This document shows, piece by piece, positions 30,090 to 40,755 of a DNA stretch of 64,000 bases. The stretch is from Caballeronia concitans. GTDB lineage: Bacteria > Pseudomonadota > Gammaproteobacteria > Burkholderiales > Burkholderiaceae. A model generated the notes under the pieces. The model had not been told where the DNA came from. It saw only the letters and a list, made by a program, of their open reading frames with translations, and searched no databases. Location: assembly GCF_001544615.1 (NCBI RefSeq), contig NZ_FCNV02000001.1, positions 496,001-560,000 on the forward strand. The letters run 5' to 3'. Numbering within the stretch: the first letter of the stretch is position 1; the number at the start of each line of letters is the position of its first letter. Made by a program: the position numbers and the translations under genes.

Positions 30090-32084
30090 ATGACCTCTCC
30101 GCTGGAATTGACGCTGCTGTTGCTGCTGTGTTCGGTGGCAGGCGTCGTGATATTTCGCTTCTTCAACCTGCCGCCCATGCTCGGCTATCTGGCGGTTGGC
30201 ATCATCGTAGGTCCGCACGCCGCCGGTATCGCGCCCGATGCCGAGCAGGCCCAGCATCTCGCCGAATTCGGCGTGGTGTTCCTGATGTTCTCCATCGGTC
30301 TCGAATTCTCGCTCGCCAAGTTGCGGTCGATGCGGCGCATCGTCTTCGGCCTCGGCGCGAGCCAGGTCGGCGCGACCATCGTGCTCGCGCTGCTGTTCGG
30401 CTGGATCGCGCATTTCTGGATGCCGATGTCCTGGCAGGCGAGCTTCGCGCTCGGCGGCGCGCTGTCCATGTCGTCGACGGCGATCGTCAGCAAGCTGCTC
30501 GCCGAGCGGCTGGAACTGGAATCGGAGCACGGCCGAAACATCTTCGGCGTGCTGCTGTTCCAGGATCTCGCGGTGGTGCCGCTGCTCATCATCATCGCGG
30601 CGTTCGCCAACGGCAATTCGTCGCAGCTCGCGATGTGGCTCGGCATCGCGGCGGTGAAGATCGTCGTCGCGTTGACGGTGCTGCTCTTCATCGGCCAGAA
30701 GTTCATGACGCGCTGGTTCGATCTCGTTGCGCGCCGCCGCTCGCAAGAGCTTTTCATGCTCAACCTGCTGCTGGTCACGCTCGGCGCGGCGTACATCACC
30801 GACAAGTTCGGGCTGTCGCTCGCACTCGGCGCGTTCATCGCCGGGATGCTGATCGCGGAAACGCCGTATCGGCATCAGGTGGAAGAGGACATCAAGCCGT
30901 TCCGCGACGTGCTGCTCGGCCTCTTTTTCGTGACGACCGGCATGCTGCTGAATCCGCGCGTGATCTGGGAGCATCCGTTCCTCGTACTCGCGTTCTTCGT
31001 CGTGCCGATTCTGCTGAAAGCGGTCATCGTGACCGGACTCGCGCGCGCGTTCGGCTCGCCGCCGGGCGTCGCAATGCGCACGGGCTTGGGCCTCGCGCAG
31101 GCGGGCGAGTTCGGCTTCGTGCTCTTGAACCTGATTCTGGACTCGCATCTCGTCGATCCGACCATTCTCCAGGCGCTGCTTTCCGCGATGCTGCTTTCGA
31201 TGCTCGCCGCGCCGTTCATCATTCAGAACGCGGATCGGATCGTGCTGCGGTTGTCGTCGACGGAATGGATGCTGCAATCGCTGCAAATGACGAAGATCGC
31301 GACGCAAAGCCTGAAGCAAAGCGGCCACGTGATTATCTGCGGTTACGGGCGCGCCGGGCAGAACCTCGCGCGGATGCTTGAGCAGGAAGGCATTTCGTAC
31401 GTGGCGCTCGACCTGGACCCGGATCGCGTCGCGGCGGCGGCGGCGGCGGGCGAATCGGTCGTATTCGGCGATGCCGGGCGGCGCGAGTCGCTGCTCGCGG
31501 CGGGCCTGAATCGCGCGGCGACGGTCGCGATCACGTACGCGAACACGCCGTCCGCGATGCGCGTGCTGCACAACATCCACGAACTGGCGCCGACGCTGCC
31601 CGTGATCGTGCGCACCGTCGACGACGCCGATCTCGAAAAGCTGACGGCGGCGGGCGCGACGGAAGTGATTCCGGAGATCGTCGAAGGCAGCCTGATGCTC
31701 GCGTCTCACACGCTCGTGCTGATGGGCGTGCCGATGCGCCGCGTGGTGCGCCGTGTCGAGGAAATGCGCGACGCGCGTTACAGCCTGCTGCGCGGCTACT
31801 TCCACGGCGCCGACGACGTCGACGACGACGATGGCCACGAGCAGGTGCGGCTACAATCCGTACCCATCGACGAAAAATCGGACGCCGTCGGCCACTCGCT
31901 CGACGATCTCGGGCTCGTCGGCAATGGTGTCGAGGTGACCGCGATCCGGCGTCACGGCATCCGGGGCGTCGAACCCGACCCCGAAACGAAGTTGCGCGCA
32001 CACGATATCGTCGTGCTGCGCGGGCTGCCCGAAGTGCTGGCGCTTGCCGAGGAACGGCTCTCGCGCAACCGGCGGGCGGCGTAA
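30090..32084 (+). CDS. KefB/YbaL-type CPA2 monovalent cation:proton antiporter with RCK domain
   Basis: 664 residues from ATG 30090 behind GGACGG. The N-terminal 385 residues form a CPA2 antiporter with about 12 membrane segments, with PPMLGYLAVGIIVGPH and GLALGAFIAGMLIAETPYRHQVEEDIKPFRDVLLGLFFVTTGM. A TrkA_N/RCK domain follows with the Rossmann motif HVIICGYGRAGQNLARML (about residue 413) and YVALDLDPDRV, then a TrkA_C domain (about 600-655). It could exchange K+ or Na+ for H+ under nucleotide control. Commonly seen beside kdsD in Burkholderiaceae; the substrate is not known. Confidence 0.9.
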   Translation: MTSPLELTLLLLLCSVAGVVIFRFFNLPPMLGYLAVGIIVGPHAAGIAPDAEQAQHLAEFGVVFLMFSIGLEFSLAKLRSMRRIVFGLGASQVGATIVLALLFGWIAHFWMPMSWQASFALGGALSMSSTAIVSKLLAERLELESEHGRNIFGVLLFQDLAVVPLLIIIAAFANGNSSQLAMWLGIAAVKIVVALTVLLFIGQKFMTRWFDLVARRRSQELFMLNLLLVTLGAAYITDKFGLSLALGAFIAGMLIAETPYRHQVEEDIKPFRDVLLGLFFVTTGMLLNPRVIWEHPFLVLAFFVVPILLKAVIVTGLARAFGSPPGVAMRTGLGLAQAGEFGFVLLNLILDSHLVDPTILQALLSAMLLSMLAAPFIIQNADRIVLRLSSTEWMLQSLQMTKIATQSLKQSGHVIICGYGRAGQNLARMLEQEGISYVALDLDPDRVAAAAAAGESVVFGDAGRRESLLAAGLNRAATVAITYANTPSAMRVLHNIHELAPTLPVIVRTVDDADLEKLTAAGATEVIPEIVEGSLMLASHTLVLMGVPMRRVVRRVEEMRDARYSLLRGYFHGADDVDDDDGHEQVRLQSVPIDEKSDAVGHSLDDLGLVGNGVEVTAIRRHGIRGVEPDPETKLRAHDIVVLRGLPEVLALAEERLSRNRRAA

Positions 32085-32140
32085 TCACCACTTGATCCAG
32101 GCGGCGCGCGGCCTCACAGCGCGGGTTTCACGGAGAAGTC

Positions 32141-32707
32141 ATGTCCCATATCTCTTCGAGCGCCTCGTCCGATGCCGCTCGCTTCATCAAGGAACGCGTG
32201 CGCACGGTCGAGGACTGGCCGCAGCCCGGCGTGCAGTTTCGCGATATCACGCCCGTGCTGCAGGACCGCCGCGCGTTGCGTACGCTGATCGATCTTTTCG
32301 TGCAGCGTTACATCGACGCGAACGTGAATGTGATCGCCGGCATGGATGCGCGCGGTTTCATCATCGGGCCGATTCTCGCGTACGAACTGAGCCTGGGCTT
32401 CGTGCCGATCCGCAAGAAGGGCAAGCTGCCGTATAAAACTTTGTCGCAGTCGTATGAACTGGAGTACGGCAGCGCGACCGTCGAAATTCACGAGGATGCG
32501 TGCAAGCCCGGCGATCGCGTCGTGATCGTCGATGATCTCGTCGCCACCGGCGGCACGATGATGGCCGGCAAGATACTGCTGGAGCGGCTCGGCGCGGAAG
32601 TCGTCGAGGCGGCGGCGATCATCGATCTTCCCGATCTCGGCGGTTCGAAACTGCTGCGCGACGGCGGCCTGCCGCTCTTTACCGTGTGTGAATTCGCTGG
32701 ACACTGA
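32141..32707 (+). CDS. apt: Adenine phosphoribosyltransferase
   Basis: 188 residues behind GGAGAAGTC. Salvages adenine to AMP with PRPP. The N-terminal [56 protein letters not shown] and the PRPP motif [19 protein letters not shown] are all diagnostic. Standard length; likely first of an operon with the LysE-family gene that begins two bases after its stop. Confidence 0.97.
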   Translation: MSHISSSASSDAARFIKERVRTVEDWPQPGVQFRDITPVLQDRRALRTLIDLFVQRYIDANVNVIAGMDARGFIIGPILAYELSLGFVPIRKKGKLPYKTLSQSYELEYGSATVEIHEDACKPGDRVVIVDDLVATGGTMMAGKILLERLGAEVVEAAAIIDLPDLGGSKLLRDGGLPLFTVCEFAGH

Positions 32708-32708
32708 C

Positions 32709-33323
32709 ATGCCGAACTTCCTGCTTTTCCTCGCGACATCGATCGCGATCACCATCGCGCCCGGCCCCGACAATCTGCAAGTGCTCGCGCGCGGCATCTC
32801 GCAAGGACGCCTCGCGGGCGTGGTCGCCGCACTCGGCTTCGCGTGTGGCGTGATTTTCCATACGACGCTCGCCGCGCTCGGCGTCGCCGCGTTGCTGCGC
32901 TCGTCGCCGCTCGCGTTTCAGGCGGTGAAACTTGCGGGCGCGGCGTATCTCGTGTGGATCGGCATAAAGGCGCTCCGCAGTCACGGACTCGCGACCGCGC
33001 ACGAACGTCCGCGCCAGCCGCTTTCCACGGTGTTTCGCCAGAGCGTGATCGGCAATCTGCTGAATCCGAAAGTCACGCTGTTCTTCATCGTGTTCCTGCC
33101 GCAGTTCGTCGATCCGCACGGCTCGCAAAGCGTCATGCTGCAAATGTTCGAACTCGGCGCCTTGTTCATGTTGCAGACCGTCGTCGTGTTTTCGATGTTC
33201 GGCTTCGGCGCGGGCATGATCGGCGCGTGGCTGAAGCGCCGTCCGCGCGTCGGCGTGTGGCTCGATCGGCTCGCGGGCGTGACGTTCATCGCGCTCGGGC
33301 TTCGCGTCGCGTTGAAGGATTGA
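32709..33323 (+). CDS. LysE/RhtB family amino-acid exporter
   Basis: 204 residues from ATG 32709. About six membrane segments. FLLFLATSIAITIAPGPDNLQVLARGISQGR is the RhtB/LysE N-terminal signature with the PGPD motif, and GNLLNPKVTLFFIVFLPQFVDP is the second conserved loop. It belongs to the homoserine/threonine-type branch, unlike the ArgO-like protein at 6894-7526. Closely packed after apt and three bases before the Nudix gene. Substrate unknown. Confidence 0.9.
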   Translation: MPNFLLFLATSIAITIAPGPDNLQVLARGISQGRLAGVVAALGFACGVIFHTTLAALGVAALLRSSPLAFQAVKLAGAAYLVWIGIKALRSHGLATAHERPRQPLSTVFRQSVIGNLLNPKVTLFFIVFLPQFVDPHGSQSVMLQMFELGALFMLQTVVVFSMFGFGAGMIGAWLKRRPRVGVWLDRLAGVTFIALGLRVALKD

Positions 33324-33326
33324 TCC

Positions 33327-34172
33327 ATGACGTTGCCCGCGATCATCGCCGCCCGCCGCTTCGACGCTTCCGCGCACGCGCCGTTCTTTATCGGCGATGA
33401 ACGCGTCGGCTGGATCCGCAAGACGGACGTCGCGTTGCTCGCGCGCTGGCCGGACGTCTTCGATATCGGCGCGGATGCCGTGCAGCTAAGCCGCTCGCTC
33501 GACGCAGTCGATGCGCGCACGGCCGCGCTCGCGGCGGTCATCGGCTCGCTTCATGCCGACGGCAAGATCCCCGGCTGGCGCGACGAGATCTACGCGATCC
33601 GCAATCACTTCGACGCCGCGCCGCTCGCGTTCATCGAGCGCGCGGCTTCGCGCTTCTTCGGCACGATGACGTACGCGGTGCATCTGAACGGCATCGTAAA
33701 ATATCGAGATAGCGCGCCGCAGTTGTGGATCGCGCGCCGCAGCGAAACGAAGGCAACCGATCCCGGCATGCTCGACAACGTCGTGGCGGGCGGCATCGGC
33801 TGGGGAATGGGTATCGAGCCGACGCTCGTGAAGGAATGCTGGGAAGAGGCCGGCATGAGCGCGGAACTGGCATCGACGGCCAGGCCGGGCGGCATCTTCC
33901 ATGTGCTGCAATCCGTGCCCGAAGGCACGCAGGCCGAGCAGCTCTTCGTCTATGACGTGCTATTGCCCGAAGACTTCGTGCCGCGCAATCAGGACGGCGA
34001 AGTCGGCGAGCACCGCCTCGCGCGCATCGACGAGGTCGCGCGCTGGATAGAAGAAGGCGAGCTGACCGTCGACGCGAGCCTCGCCACGCTCGATTCCCTG
34101 CTGCGCCATCGATGGATCGACGAGGACGCGTGCGAAGGAATCGCCGCGCTCCGTGAGCCGCCGCAGCACTGA
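33327..34172 (+). CDS. DUF4743/Nudix hydrolase, Tnr3-like
   Basis: 281 residues. The N-terminal ~110 residues are a DUF4743-type domain (IGDERVGWIRKTDVALLARWPDVF), followed by a Nudix fold with FGTMTYAVHLNGIVKY and the Nudix box GGIGWGMGIEP with KECWEEAGM. The architecture is that of the Nudix half of yeast Tnr3, whose relatives hydrolyse oxidised thiamine diphosphates. That substrate is known for the eukaryotic and some bacterial relatives and is only inferred here. Confidence 0.82.
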   Translation: MTLPAIIAARRFDASAHAPFFIGDERVGWIRKTDVALLARWPDVFDIGADAVQLSRSLDAVDARTAALAAVIGSLHADGKIPGWRDEIYAIRNHFDAAPLAFIERAASRFFGTMTYAVHLNGIVKYRDSAPQLWIARRSETKATDPGMLDNVVAGGIGWGMGIEPTLVKECWEEAGMSAELASTARPGGIFHVLQSVPEGTQAEQLFVYDVLLPEDFVPRNQDGEVGEHRLARIDEVARWIEEGELTVDASLATLDSLLRHRWIDEDACEGIAALREPPQH

Positions 34173-34202
34173 ACAAATGAATAAGCAAGGAGTGACCGGT
34201 TC

Positions 34203-35072
34203 ATGTCGACCGAACATAGTTTCATCCTGAAGTTGTCGTGCCCGGACCGTCCGGGAATCGTGCATGCCGTGTCCGGTTTCCTGTTCGATCTCGGCGCGAA
34301 CATTCTCGATTCCGCGCAGTTCGGCGACAGCCGCACCGGCGAGTTCTTCATGCGGGTTCATTTTCAGGAGGTGGGCGGCGATCCGGGCCTCGACGCGCTG
34401 CGCCGCTCGTTCGCCGCGCTCGCCGATGAATTCGGCATGCAATGGGAATTGCACGACGCATCGGTGAAGCCGCGCGTGGTCATCATGGTGTCGAAGATCG
34501 GCCATTGCCTGAACGATCTGCTGTTCCGCTATCGCACCGGCCAGTTGCCGATCGAGATTCCGGCGATCGTGTCGAATCACAAGGATTTTTATCAGCTCGC
34601 CGCGAGTTACGACATTCCGTTCCATCATCTGCCGCTCATGAACGCGACGCCGGGAGGCAAGGCCGCACAGGAAGCGCGCGTGATGGAGATCATCGACCAG
34701 CACGAGACGGATCTCGTCGTGCTCGCGCGCTACATGCAGATTCTGTCGCCCGAGATGTGCGACAAGCTCGCCGGCCGCGCGATCAACATCCATCATTCGT
34801 TCCTGCCGAGCTTCAAGGGCGCGAAGCCGTACTACCAGGCGTTCGATCGCGGCGTGAAGCTGATCGGCGCGACCGCGCATTACGTGACGACGGATCTCGA
34901 CGAAGGTCCGATCATCGAGCAGGAAGTGGAGCGCGTGGACCACAGCATGACGCCGGATCAACTGACGGCCATCGGCCGCGATGTGGAATGCGTGACGCTC
35001 GCGCGCGCGGTGAAGTGGCACGTGGAGCATCGCATCGTGCTGAACGGAAGCAAGACGGTCGTGTTTCGCTAA
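34203..35072 (+). CDS. purU: Formyltetrahydrofolate deformylase
   Basis: 289 residues behind AAGGAGTGACCGG. Hydrolyses 10-formyl-THF to formate and THF, balancing one-carbon pools. An N-terminal ACT domain (SFILKLSCPDRPGIVHAVSGFLF) is followed by a formyltransferase-like catalytic domain with LPIEIPAIVSNHKDF, NIHHSFLPSFKGAKPYYQAF and ATAHYVTTDLDEGPIIEQEV. Ends the plus-strand run; a strong terminator follows. Confidence 0.97.
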   Translation: MSTEHSFILKLSCPDRPGIVHAVSGFLFDLGANILDSAQFGDSRTGEFFMRVHFQEVGGDPGLDALRRSFAALADEFGMQWELHDASVKPRVVIMVSKIGHCLNDLLFRYRTGQLPIEIPAIVSNHKDFYQLAASYDIPFHHLPLMNATPGGKAAQEARVMEIIDQHETDLVVLARYMQILSPEMCDKLAGRAINIHHSFLPSFKGAKPYYQAFDRGVKLIGATAHYVTTDLDEGPIIEQEVERVDHSMTPDQLTAIGRDVECVTLARAVKWHVEHRIVLNGSKTVVFR

Positions 35073-35100
35073 AGCGCCCGTCGCCGGATCGGTTCAAAAG

Positions 35101-35133
35101 AAAACCCGCTGGTTTCGCAAGCCAGCGGGTTTT
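35101..35133. terminator. Bidirectional rho-independent terminator between purU and the PerM-like gene
   Basis: A 12-bp stem AAAACCCGCTGG/CCAGCGGGTTTT with a nine-base loop, followed by GTTTTTG on the plus strand and preceded by an A-rich stretch that serves the minus strand. Confidence 0.92.
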
Positions 35134-35154
35134 GTTTTTGGCGCGGGTCAACGC

Positions 35155-36243
35155 TCACACGAGCCGCAAGTAGATCAGCTCGCGCTTGATGTAGGCATAG
35201 AAAATGGGCGCGGCGATCACGCCCGGCAGGCCGAATGCGGCTTCCATCGCGAGCATCGCGAGGAGCAGTTCCCACGCGCGCGCCTCGATTTGTCCGCCGA
35301 TGATCCGCGCGTTCAGGAAGTATTCGAGCTTGTGGATGACGATGAGAAACCCGAGCGACGCGACCGCCGTGCCGAACGACACCGAAAGCGAGATGCCGAC
35401 GATGATCGTGTTCGAAATGAGATTGCCGATCACCGGCAGCAGCCCGACGATGAACGTGATCAGCACGAGCGTCTTCGAGAGCGGCAGGCGTTCGTGGAAA
35501 ATCGGCAGCGCGACCAGCAGATAGAGCGCGGTGAACATTGCGTTGATCGCGGAAATCTTGATCTGCGCGAACACGATGCGCCGGAACGCGTCCGAGAAGC
35601 GCGAGACGCGCGTGACGAGCGCCGTCGAAAGCGGCAGACGATGCGTGTGCTTCGGCACGCCCACCGCGATGATCGCGCCGATGATCATGCCAATCAGAAT
35701 ATGCCCGAAGCCGCGCGCCATCTCGCGTCCGCCTTGCTGAAGCTGCTCGGCGTGCCTGTGCATGAGGTCGGCGGCGCGTTCCTTCATCTGGCCGGCATCG
35801 ACAGGAAGGTAACTCGCGATCCAGTCCGGCACGCGCAGCCGCGCATGCGAGGTGATCGTCATCAGCTGATCCAGCAGCTTCTGCATGCTGGGGACGTCGC
35901 GTTCGAAATGCTCGATGGTCGCGACGGTCGCGCCCGTCAGCCCGCCGATGATGATCGCCGATATCAGAACGACCGAAATCAGCCGCGCGCCCTTGCTCAT
36001 CACGTGACGCTCGATGACCGGCGCGATCATGTGCACGAGCTGGAACACCAGCATGCCCGCGAGCAGCGCGCCGAGCAGCTTCAGGTGCAGCACGAGGAAC
36101 ATCGCGAGGAACGCCACGATATAGCTGCCGATCTCCACCGCCGGGAGCTTGGGCATGCTCATGTCGCTCGTCAGCCTGACGGGGCGCGCGGGCAAATCCC
36201 GTACGCGTCGCTCCTCGTTGGCCGCTTCGTTGCGCTTCGCCAT
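35155..36243 (-). CDS. AI-2E/PerM family membrane transporter
   Basis: 362 residues. It has a cytoplasmic basic N-terminus, then two membrane segments (about 35-75), a third near 90-110, a long soluble loop with VPSMQKLLDQLMTITSHARLRVPDWIASYL, and a C-terminal membrane half with ALYLLVALPIFHERLPLSKTLVLITFIVGLLPVIGNLISN, the family signature. Members include E. coli TqsA (AI-2 export) and sodium/proton antiporters, so the substrate is open. Situated between purU and uvrA, transcribed with uvrA. Confidence 0.85.
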   Translation of the reverse strand: MAKRNEAANEERRVRDLPARPVRLTSDMSMPKLPAVEIGSYIVAFLAMFLVLHLKLLGALLAGMLVFQLVHMIAPVIERHVMSKGARLISVVLISAIIIGGLTGATVATIEHFERDVPSMQKLLDQLMTITSHARLRVPDWIASYLPVDAGQMKERAADLMHRHAEQLQQGGREMARGFGHILIGMIIGAIIAVGVPKHTHRLPLSTALVTRVSRFSDAFRRIVFAQIKISAINAMFTALYLLVALPIFHERLPLSKTLVLITFIVGLLPVIGNLISNTIIVGISLSVSFGTAVASLGFLIVIHKLEYFLNARIIGGQIEARAWELLLAMLAMEAAFGLPGVIAAPIFYAYIKRELIYLRLV

Positions 36244-36329
36244 GACTGCGTTCCCTTATCGCTGCTGGATGCTACGGTTGTACGTGCCGCGGCGCGCGGC
36301 TTTCTATATGGTGCCGCACGCCGCCGGCG

Positions 36330-39203
36330 TCACGCCGCCGATTTCGGACGCTGCAGCAAGGGCGCCAGATACCTGCCGGTAAAGCTCGCCTTCGACTTCG
36401 CGACCTGCTCCGGCGTCCCCTGCGCGATGATCTGCCCGCCGCCCGCGCCGCCTTCCGGACCGAGATCGATGACCCAGTCGGCGGTTTTGATCACGTCGAG
36501 ATTATGCTCGATGATGACCACCGTGTTGCCCTGATCGCGCAGCCGGTGAATCACTTCGAGCAAGAGCGCGATGTCGTGGAAGTGCAGGCCGGTCGTCGGT
36601 TCGTCGAGGATATAGAGCGTCCGACCGGTATCGCGCTTGCTCAGTTCCAGCGAGAGCTTGACGCGCTGCGCCTCGCCGCCCGAAAGCGTCGTCGCCGACT
36701 GGCCGAGCCGGATATAGCCGAGACCGACATCGAGCAGCGTCTTCAGCTTGCGCGCGACCACTGGCACCGGCTTGAAGAACTCGTGCGCGGCTTCGACCGT
36801 CAAGTCGAGCACCTCGCTGATGTTCTTGCCCTTGTACTGGATGTCGAGCGTCTCGCGGTTGTAGCGCTTCCCGTGGCACACGTCGCAAGGAACGTACACG
36901 TCCGGCAGGAAGTGCATCTCGACCTTCAGCACGCCGTCGCCCTGACAGGCTTCGCAGCGTCCGCCCTTCACGTTGAACGAGAAGCGGCCCGCCTCGTAAC
37001 CGCGTTCCTTCGCGGCCGGCACGCCGGCGAACAGCTCGCGGATGGGCGTGAACAGGCCCGTGTACGTGGCCGGATTCGAGCGCGGCGTGCGGCCGATCGG
37101 CGATTGATCGACGGCGATCACCTTGTCGAAGTGCTCGAGGCCTTCGATCGATTCATACGGCGCCGGCTCCGTCGACGAGCCATACAAATGCTGCGCGACC
37201 GCGTGCTGGAGCGTGTCGTTGATGAGCGTCGACTTGCCCGATCCGGAAACGCCGGTCACGCACGTCAACAGTCCGACGGGCAGATCGAGCGTCACGCGCT
37301 TCAGATTGTTGCCGTGCGCCTCGACGATGCGCAGCCGCCGATCGTCCGGCGTGTTGCGCTTTTCCGGATAACTGATCGTGCGCTTGCCCGACAAATATTG
37401 CCCGGTGATCGAGTTCGGGTCTTTCTGCACCTGAGTGGGCGTGCCCTGAGCGACGATCACGCCGCCGTGCTCGCCCGCGCCCGGCCCCATATCGACCACA
37501 TAATCCGCCATGCGAATCATGTCCTCGTCGTGCTCGACGACGATCACCGAATTGCCGATATCGCGCAGATGCTTGAGCGTATCGATCAGGCGGTCGTTGT
37601 CGCGCTGATGCAGGCCGATCGATGGTTCGTCGAGCACGTACATCACGCCGGTCAGCCCCGAGCCGATCTGCGACGCGAGCCGGATGCGCTGCGCCTCGCC
37701 GCCCGAAAGCGTCTCGGCGCTGCGTTCCAGCGACAGGTAATCCAGCCCGACGTTATTCAGGAACGACAGCCGCGCGACGATTTCCTTCACGACCTTGTCG
37801 GCGATTTCGGCCTTCGCGCCTTCGAGCCGCAGCGTCTGGAAGTAGCCGAGCGTGTCTCGCAGCGGCCAGCCGCTGATCTCATATATGCCGCGCGCGTGAT
37901 CGCCCGCGCCGACTTTGACGAAGCGCGCTTCACGTCGCAAGCGCGTGCCGTCGCAGGTCGGGCACGGCTGATTGTTCTGATATTTCGCGAGTTCTTCGCG
38001 CACGGCGGCGGAATCCGTCTCGCGATAACGCCGCTCCAGATTCGGGATGATGCCTTCGAACGCATGCTCGCGGACCGACGCGCGCCCGCGCTCGTTGATG
38101 TACGAGAACGGAATCGACTGCTTGCCCGAGCCGTACAGCAGTGTCTTGCGCACTTTTTCCGGCAAGTCCTCGAACGGCGCTTCGATGTCGAAGTCGTAGA
38201 ACGCCGCGAGGCTTTGCAGCATCTGGAAGTAAAACTGGTTGCGCCGGTCCCAGCCCTTGACCGCGCCCGCCGCCAGCGAAAGCGACGGATGCGCGACCAC
38301 GCGCTTCGGATCGAAGAACGTGATCTGGCCGAGGCCGTCGCATTCGGGGCACGCGCCCATCGGATTGTTGAACGAGAACAGGCGCGGCTCGAGTTCGGGC
38401 AGCGAATACGAGCAGATCGGGCACGCGAACTTCGAGCTGAAGAGCTTCTCGTGGTCCGTGTCCATTTCGAGCGCGATCGCGCGGCCATCGGCCAGGCGCA
38501 GCGCCGTTTCGAACGATTCCGCGAGTCGCTGCTTCATGTCCGGCCGCACTTTCAGGCGGTCGATCACGACGTCGATCGTGTGCTTGTCGTTCTTCTTGAG
38601 CTTCGGCAGCGTATCGACTTCATAGATTTTCGCGACGCCTTCGTTCGCCGTGCCGCCGCCCGAGCGGATGCGAAAGCGGATGAAACCCTGCGCCTGCATT
38701 TCCTCGAAGAGCTCCGCGTGCTCGCCCTTGCGGTCGGCGACCACGGGCGCGAGGATCATCAGCTTCGTTTCTTCGGGCCGCGCGAGCGCGGCGTCGACCA
38801 TTTGCGAGACGCTTTGCGCTTCGAGCGGAATCAGATGGTCGGGACAATACGGCGTGCCGACGCGCGCGTACAGGAGACGCAGATAATCGTGAATCTCGGT
38901 GACGGTGCCGACCGTCGAACGCGGATTGTGCGACGTCGCCTTCTGCTCGATCGAAATGGCCGGCGACAGCCCTTCGATCAGATCGACATCCGGCTTTTCC
39001 ATCAATTGCAGGAATTGCCGGGCATAAGCCGAGAGACTTTCGACGTAGCGGCGCTGGCCTTCGGCGTACAGCGTATCGAACGCGAGCGACGACTTGCCCG
39101 ACCCGGACAACCCCGTAATCACGATCAGCTTGTGACGCGGCAAGTCGAGACTGACGTTCTTCAAATTGTGGGTGCGAGCCCCACGAATGCGAATTTCTTC
39201 CAC
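36330..39203 (-). CDS. uvrA: Excinuclease ABC subunit A
   Basis: 957 residues. Damage recognition ATPase of nucleotide excision repair. Two ABC modules: the first P-loop GLSGSGKSS at residues 31-39, the second in [19 protein letters not shown]; both signature motifs ([18 protein letters not shown] and [18 protein letters not shown]) and both Walker B ([24 protein letters not shown]) are intact. Zinc modules lie in [20 protein letters not shown] and [20 protein letters not shown]. No obvious LexA box in the divergent spacer. Confidence 0.98.
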   Translation of the reverse strand: MEEIRIRGARTHNLKNVSLDLPRHKLIVITGLSGSGKSSLAFDTLYAEGQRRYVESLSAYARQFLQLMEKPDVDLIEGLSPAISIEQKATSHNPRSTVGTVTEIHDYLRLLYARVGTPYCPDHLIPLEAQSVSQMVDAALARPEETKLMILAPVVADRKGEHAELFEEMQAQGFIRFRIRSGGGTANEGVAKIYEVDTLPKLKKNDKHTIDVVIDRLKVRPDMKQRLAESFETALRLADGRAIALEMDTDHEKLFSSKFACPICSYSLPELEPRLFSFNNPMGACPECDGLGQITFFDPKRVVAHPSLSLAAGAVKGWDRRNQFYFQMLQSLAAFYDFDIEAPFEDLPEKVRKTLLYGSGKQSIPFSYINERGRASVREHAFEGIIPNLERRYRETDSAAVREELAKYQNNQPCPTCDGTRLRREARFVKVGAGDHARGIYEISGWPLRDTLGYFQTLRLEGAKAEIADKVVKEIVARLSFLNNVGLDYLSLERSAETLSGGEAQRIRLASQIGSGLTGVMYVLDEPSIGLHQRDNDRLIDTLKHLRDIGNSVIVVEHDEDMIRMADYVVDMGPGAGEHGGVIVAQGTPTQVQKDPNSITGQYLSGKRTISYPEKRNTPDDRRLRIVEAHGNNLKRVTLDLPVGLLTCVTGVSGSGKSTLINDTLQHAVAQHLYGSSTEPAPYESIEGLEHFDKVIAVDQSPIGRTPRSNPATYTGLFTPIRELFAGVPAAKERGYEAGRFSFNVKGGRCEACQGDGVLKVEMHFLPDVYVPCDVCHGKRYNRETLDIQYKGKNISEVLDLTVEAAHEFFKPVPVVARKLKTLLDVGLGYIRLGQSATTLSGGEAQRVKLSLELSKRDTGRTLYILDEPTTGLHFHDIALLLEVIHRLRDQGNTVVIIEHNLDVIKTADWVIDLGPEGGAGGGQIIAQGTPEQVAKSKASFTGRYLAPLLQRPKSAA

Positions 39204-39431
39204 GAGTTTGTTCCGGCGGGGAGCGGGAAAGGAGTAGGGCCAAACCTGCTACTATAACGACTTTTGCAGGGTGCGGCGCCCGCGCGCCGGGTACCGCGGA
39301 CGGGCGCCTGAGAGCAGGCGCGCCTCGAGCCGTCCGTCTCATATAGTGCCGTTTCGAGCAAGAACAAGCCGGCCGCGCCTGGCGTCCAACAGGCCGGGCG
39401 AGACGCGACCCTCATCCATATCCCGTTTCTG

Positions 39432-40634
39432 ATGTCCAATCCGTCTGCCACGTCCACACGTCTCTCCGCGCCGGAGTTGCGCGCGACCGTGTCGCTCGCT
39501 GCCATCTTCGCGCTGCGCATGCTCGGTCTGTTCATGATCATGCCGGTGTTTTCCATCTACGCGAAAACGATTCCCGGCGGCGACAACGTGCTGCTCGTCG
39601 GCATCGCGCTAGGCGCGTACGGCGTCACGCAGTCGATGCTCTATATTTTTTACGGCTGGATCTCCGACAAACTCGGGCGCAAGCCGGTAATCGCGTTCGG
39701 GCTGCTGGTCTTCGCGCTCGGCAGCTTCGTCGCGGCGATCGGGCACTCGATGGCGTGGATCATCGCCGGACGCGTGATTCAAGGGATGGGCGCGGTGTCG
39801 TCGGCGGTGATCGCGTTCATCGCGGACCTGACGCAAGAGGAAAATCGCACGAAAGCCATGGCGATGGTCGGCGGCAGTATCGGCGTATCGTTCGCGGTGG
39901 CGATCGTCGGCGCGCCGATCGTGTTCCACTGGGTCGGCATGAGCGGACTTTTCACGGTGATCGGCGTGCTGTCGATCGTCGCGGTCGGCGTGGTGCTGTG
40001 GATCGTCCCCGATCCGCCGATGCATCCGGTCCACGTCAAGGCGCCATTCGCCGAAGTGCTTCACAACGTCGAATTGCTGCGTCTGAACTTCGGCGTGCTC
40101 GTGCTGCACGCGACGCAGACCGCGCTCTTTCTTGTCGTGCCGCGCATTCTGGAGGCGGGCGGGCTGCCGGTCGCGTCGCACTGGAAAATCTACCTGCCGG
40201 TCATGGCGCTCGCTTTCGTCATGATGGTCCCGGCCATCATCGCCGCCGAGAAGCGCGGGAAGATGAAAGCGGTCATGCTGGGTGCAATCGGGCTTATCCT
40301 GATCGGACAGTTGTTATTGGGCGCCGCTCCCCATACGCTATGGTCCGTGGCCGCGATTCTTTTCGTGTACTTCCTGGGCTTCAACGTGCTCGAGGCGTCG
40401 CAGCCGTCGCTGGTGTCGAAACTCGCGCCGGGCACGCGCAAGGGCGCGGCGGCGGGCGTGTACAACACGACTCAGTCCATCGGGCTCGCGCTCGGCGGGG
40501 TCATCGGCGGCTGGCTTCTGAAGGCGGACGGGCCGAGCGCGGTGTTTTTCTCGTGTTCGGCGCTGGTGCTGGCGTGGCTCATCGTGGCGGCGTGGATGAA
40601 ACCGCCGCCGCGCAAAGCCGGACGTGCGGCTTGA
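39432..40634 (+). CDS. MFS permease, YajR/drug-efflux type
   Basis: 400 residues, 12 membrane segments. Motif A is [24 protein letters not shown] between TM2 and TM3, and [20 protein letters not shown] is motif B. The C-terminal half carries [21 protein letters not shown]. It lies between uvrA (divergent) and ssb, a conserved burkholderial arrangement. A proton-driven efflux pump is inferred; no substrate is known. Confidence 0.88.
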   Translation: MSNPSATSTRLSAPELRATVSLAAIFALRMLGLFMIMPVFSIYAKTIPGGDNVLLVGIALGAYGVTQSMLYIFYGWISDKLGRKPVIAFGLLVFALGSFVAAIGHSMAWIIAGRVIQGMGAVSSAVIAFIADLTQEENRTKAMAMVGGSIGVSFAVAIVGAPIVFHWVGMSGLFTVIGVLSIVAVGVVLWIVPDPPMHPVHVKAPFAEVLHNVELLRLNFGVLVLHATQTALFLVVPRILEAGGLPVASHWKIYLPVMALAFVMMVPAIIAAEKRGKMKAVMLGAIGLILIGQLLLGAAPHTLWSVAAILFVYFLGFNVLEASQPSLVSKLAPGTRKGAAAGVYNTTQSIGLALGGVIGGWLLKADGPSAVFFSCSALVLAWLIVAAWMKPPPRKAGRAA

Positions 40635-40672
40635 AAAAACTTTCAATCATTCGAATTTGAGTCAGCGCGGTA

Positions 40673-40712
40673 CTTTTCGAGCTTTCCTCGGCGGAAAGCC
40701 CAGTTCGAAAAG
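40673..40712 (+). promoter_or_regulatory. Long imperfect stem-loop in the ssb leader
   Basis: CTTTTCGA (40673-40680) pairs with TCGAAAAG (40705-40712), and inside it GCTTTCC (40681-40687) pairs with GGAAAGC (40693-40699), with a five-base loop and a five-base bulge on the 3' side. It begins 38 bases after the MFS stop and ends 43 bases before the ssb ATG. No T-run follows, so it is not a typical terminator. A role in ssb mRNA control is possible. Confidence 0.5.
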
Positions 40713-40755
40713 CGCCGTACGGCTGACAGTAGGCAAGGATCAAACCGGAGAAATC

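Noticed and set aside
28947-31838. Continuous 963-codon minus-strand frame running from kdsD across the KefB-type gene
   Set aside because: Only the last 327 codons are kdsD. The upstream part is Arg/His/Glu-rich, has no domain and lies antisense to a clear antiporter; it is a GC-bias shadow.
36504-39257. 917-codon plus-strand frame opposite uvrA
   Set aside because: uvrA has all its motifs on the minus strand. The opposite frame is Arg/Asp/Val-rich low-complexity translation without domains.
39241-39275. Possible LexA box in the uvrA upstream region (CTGCTACTATAACGAC...)
   Set aside because: The arms do not match CTGT-N8-ACAG well enough; I see no SOS box for uvrA here.
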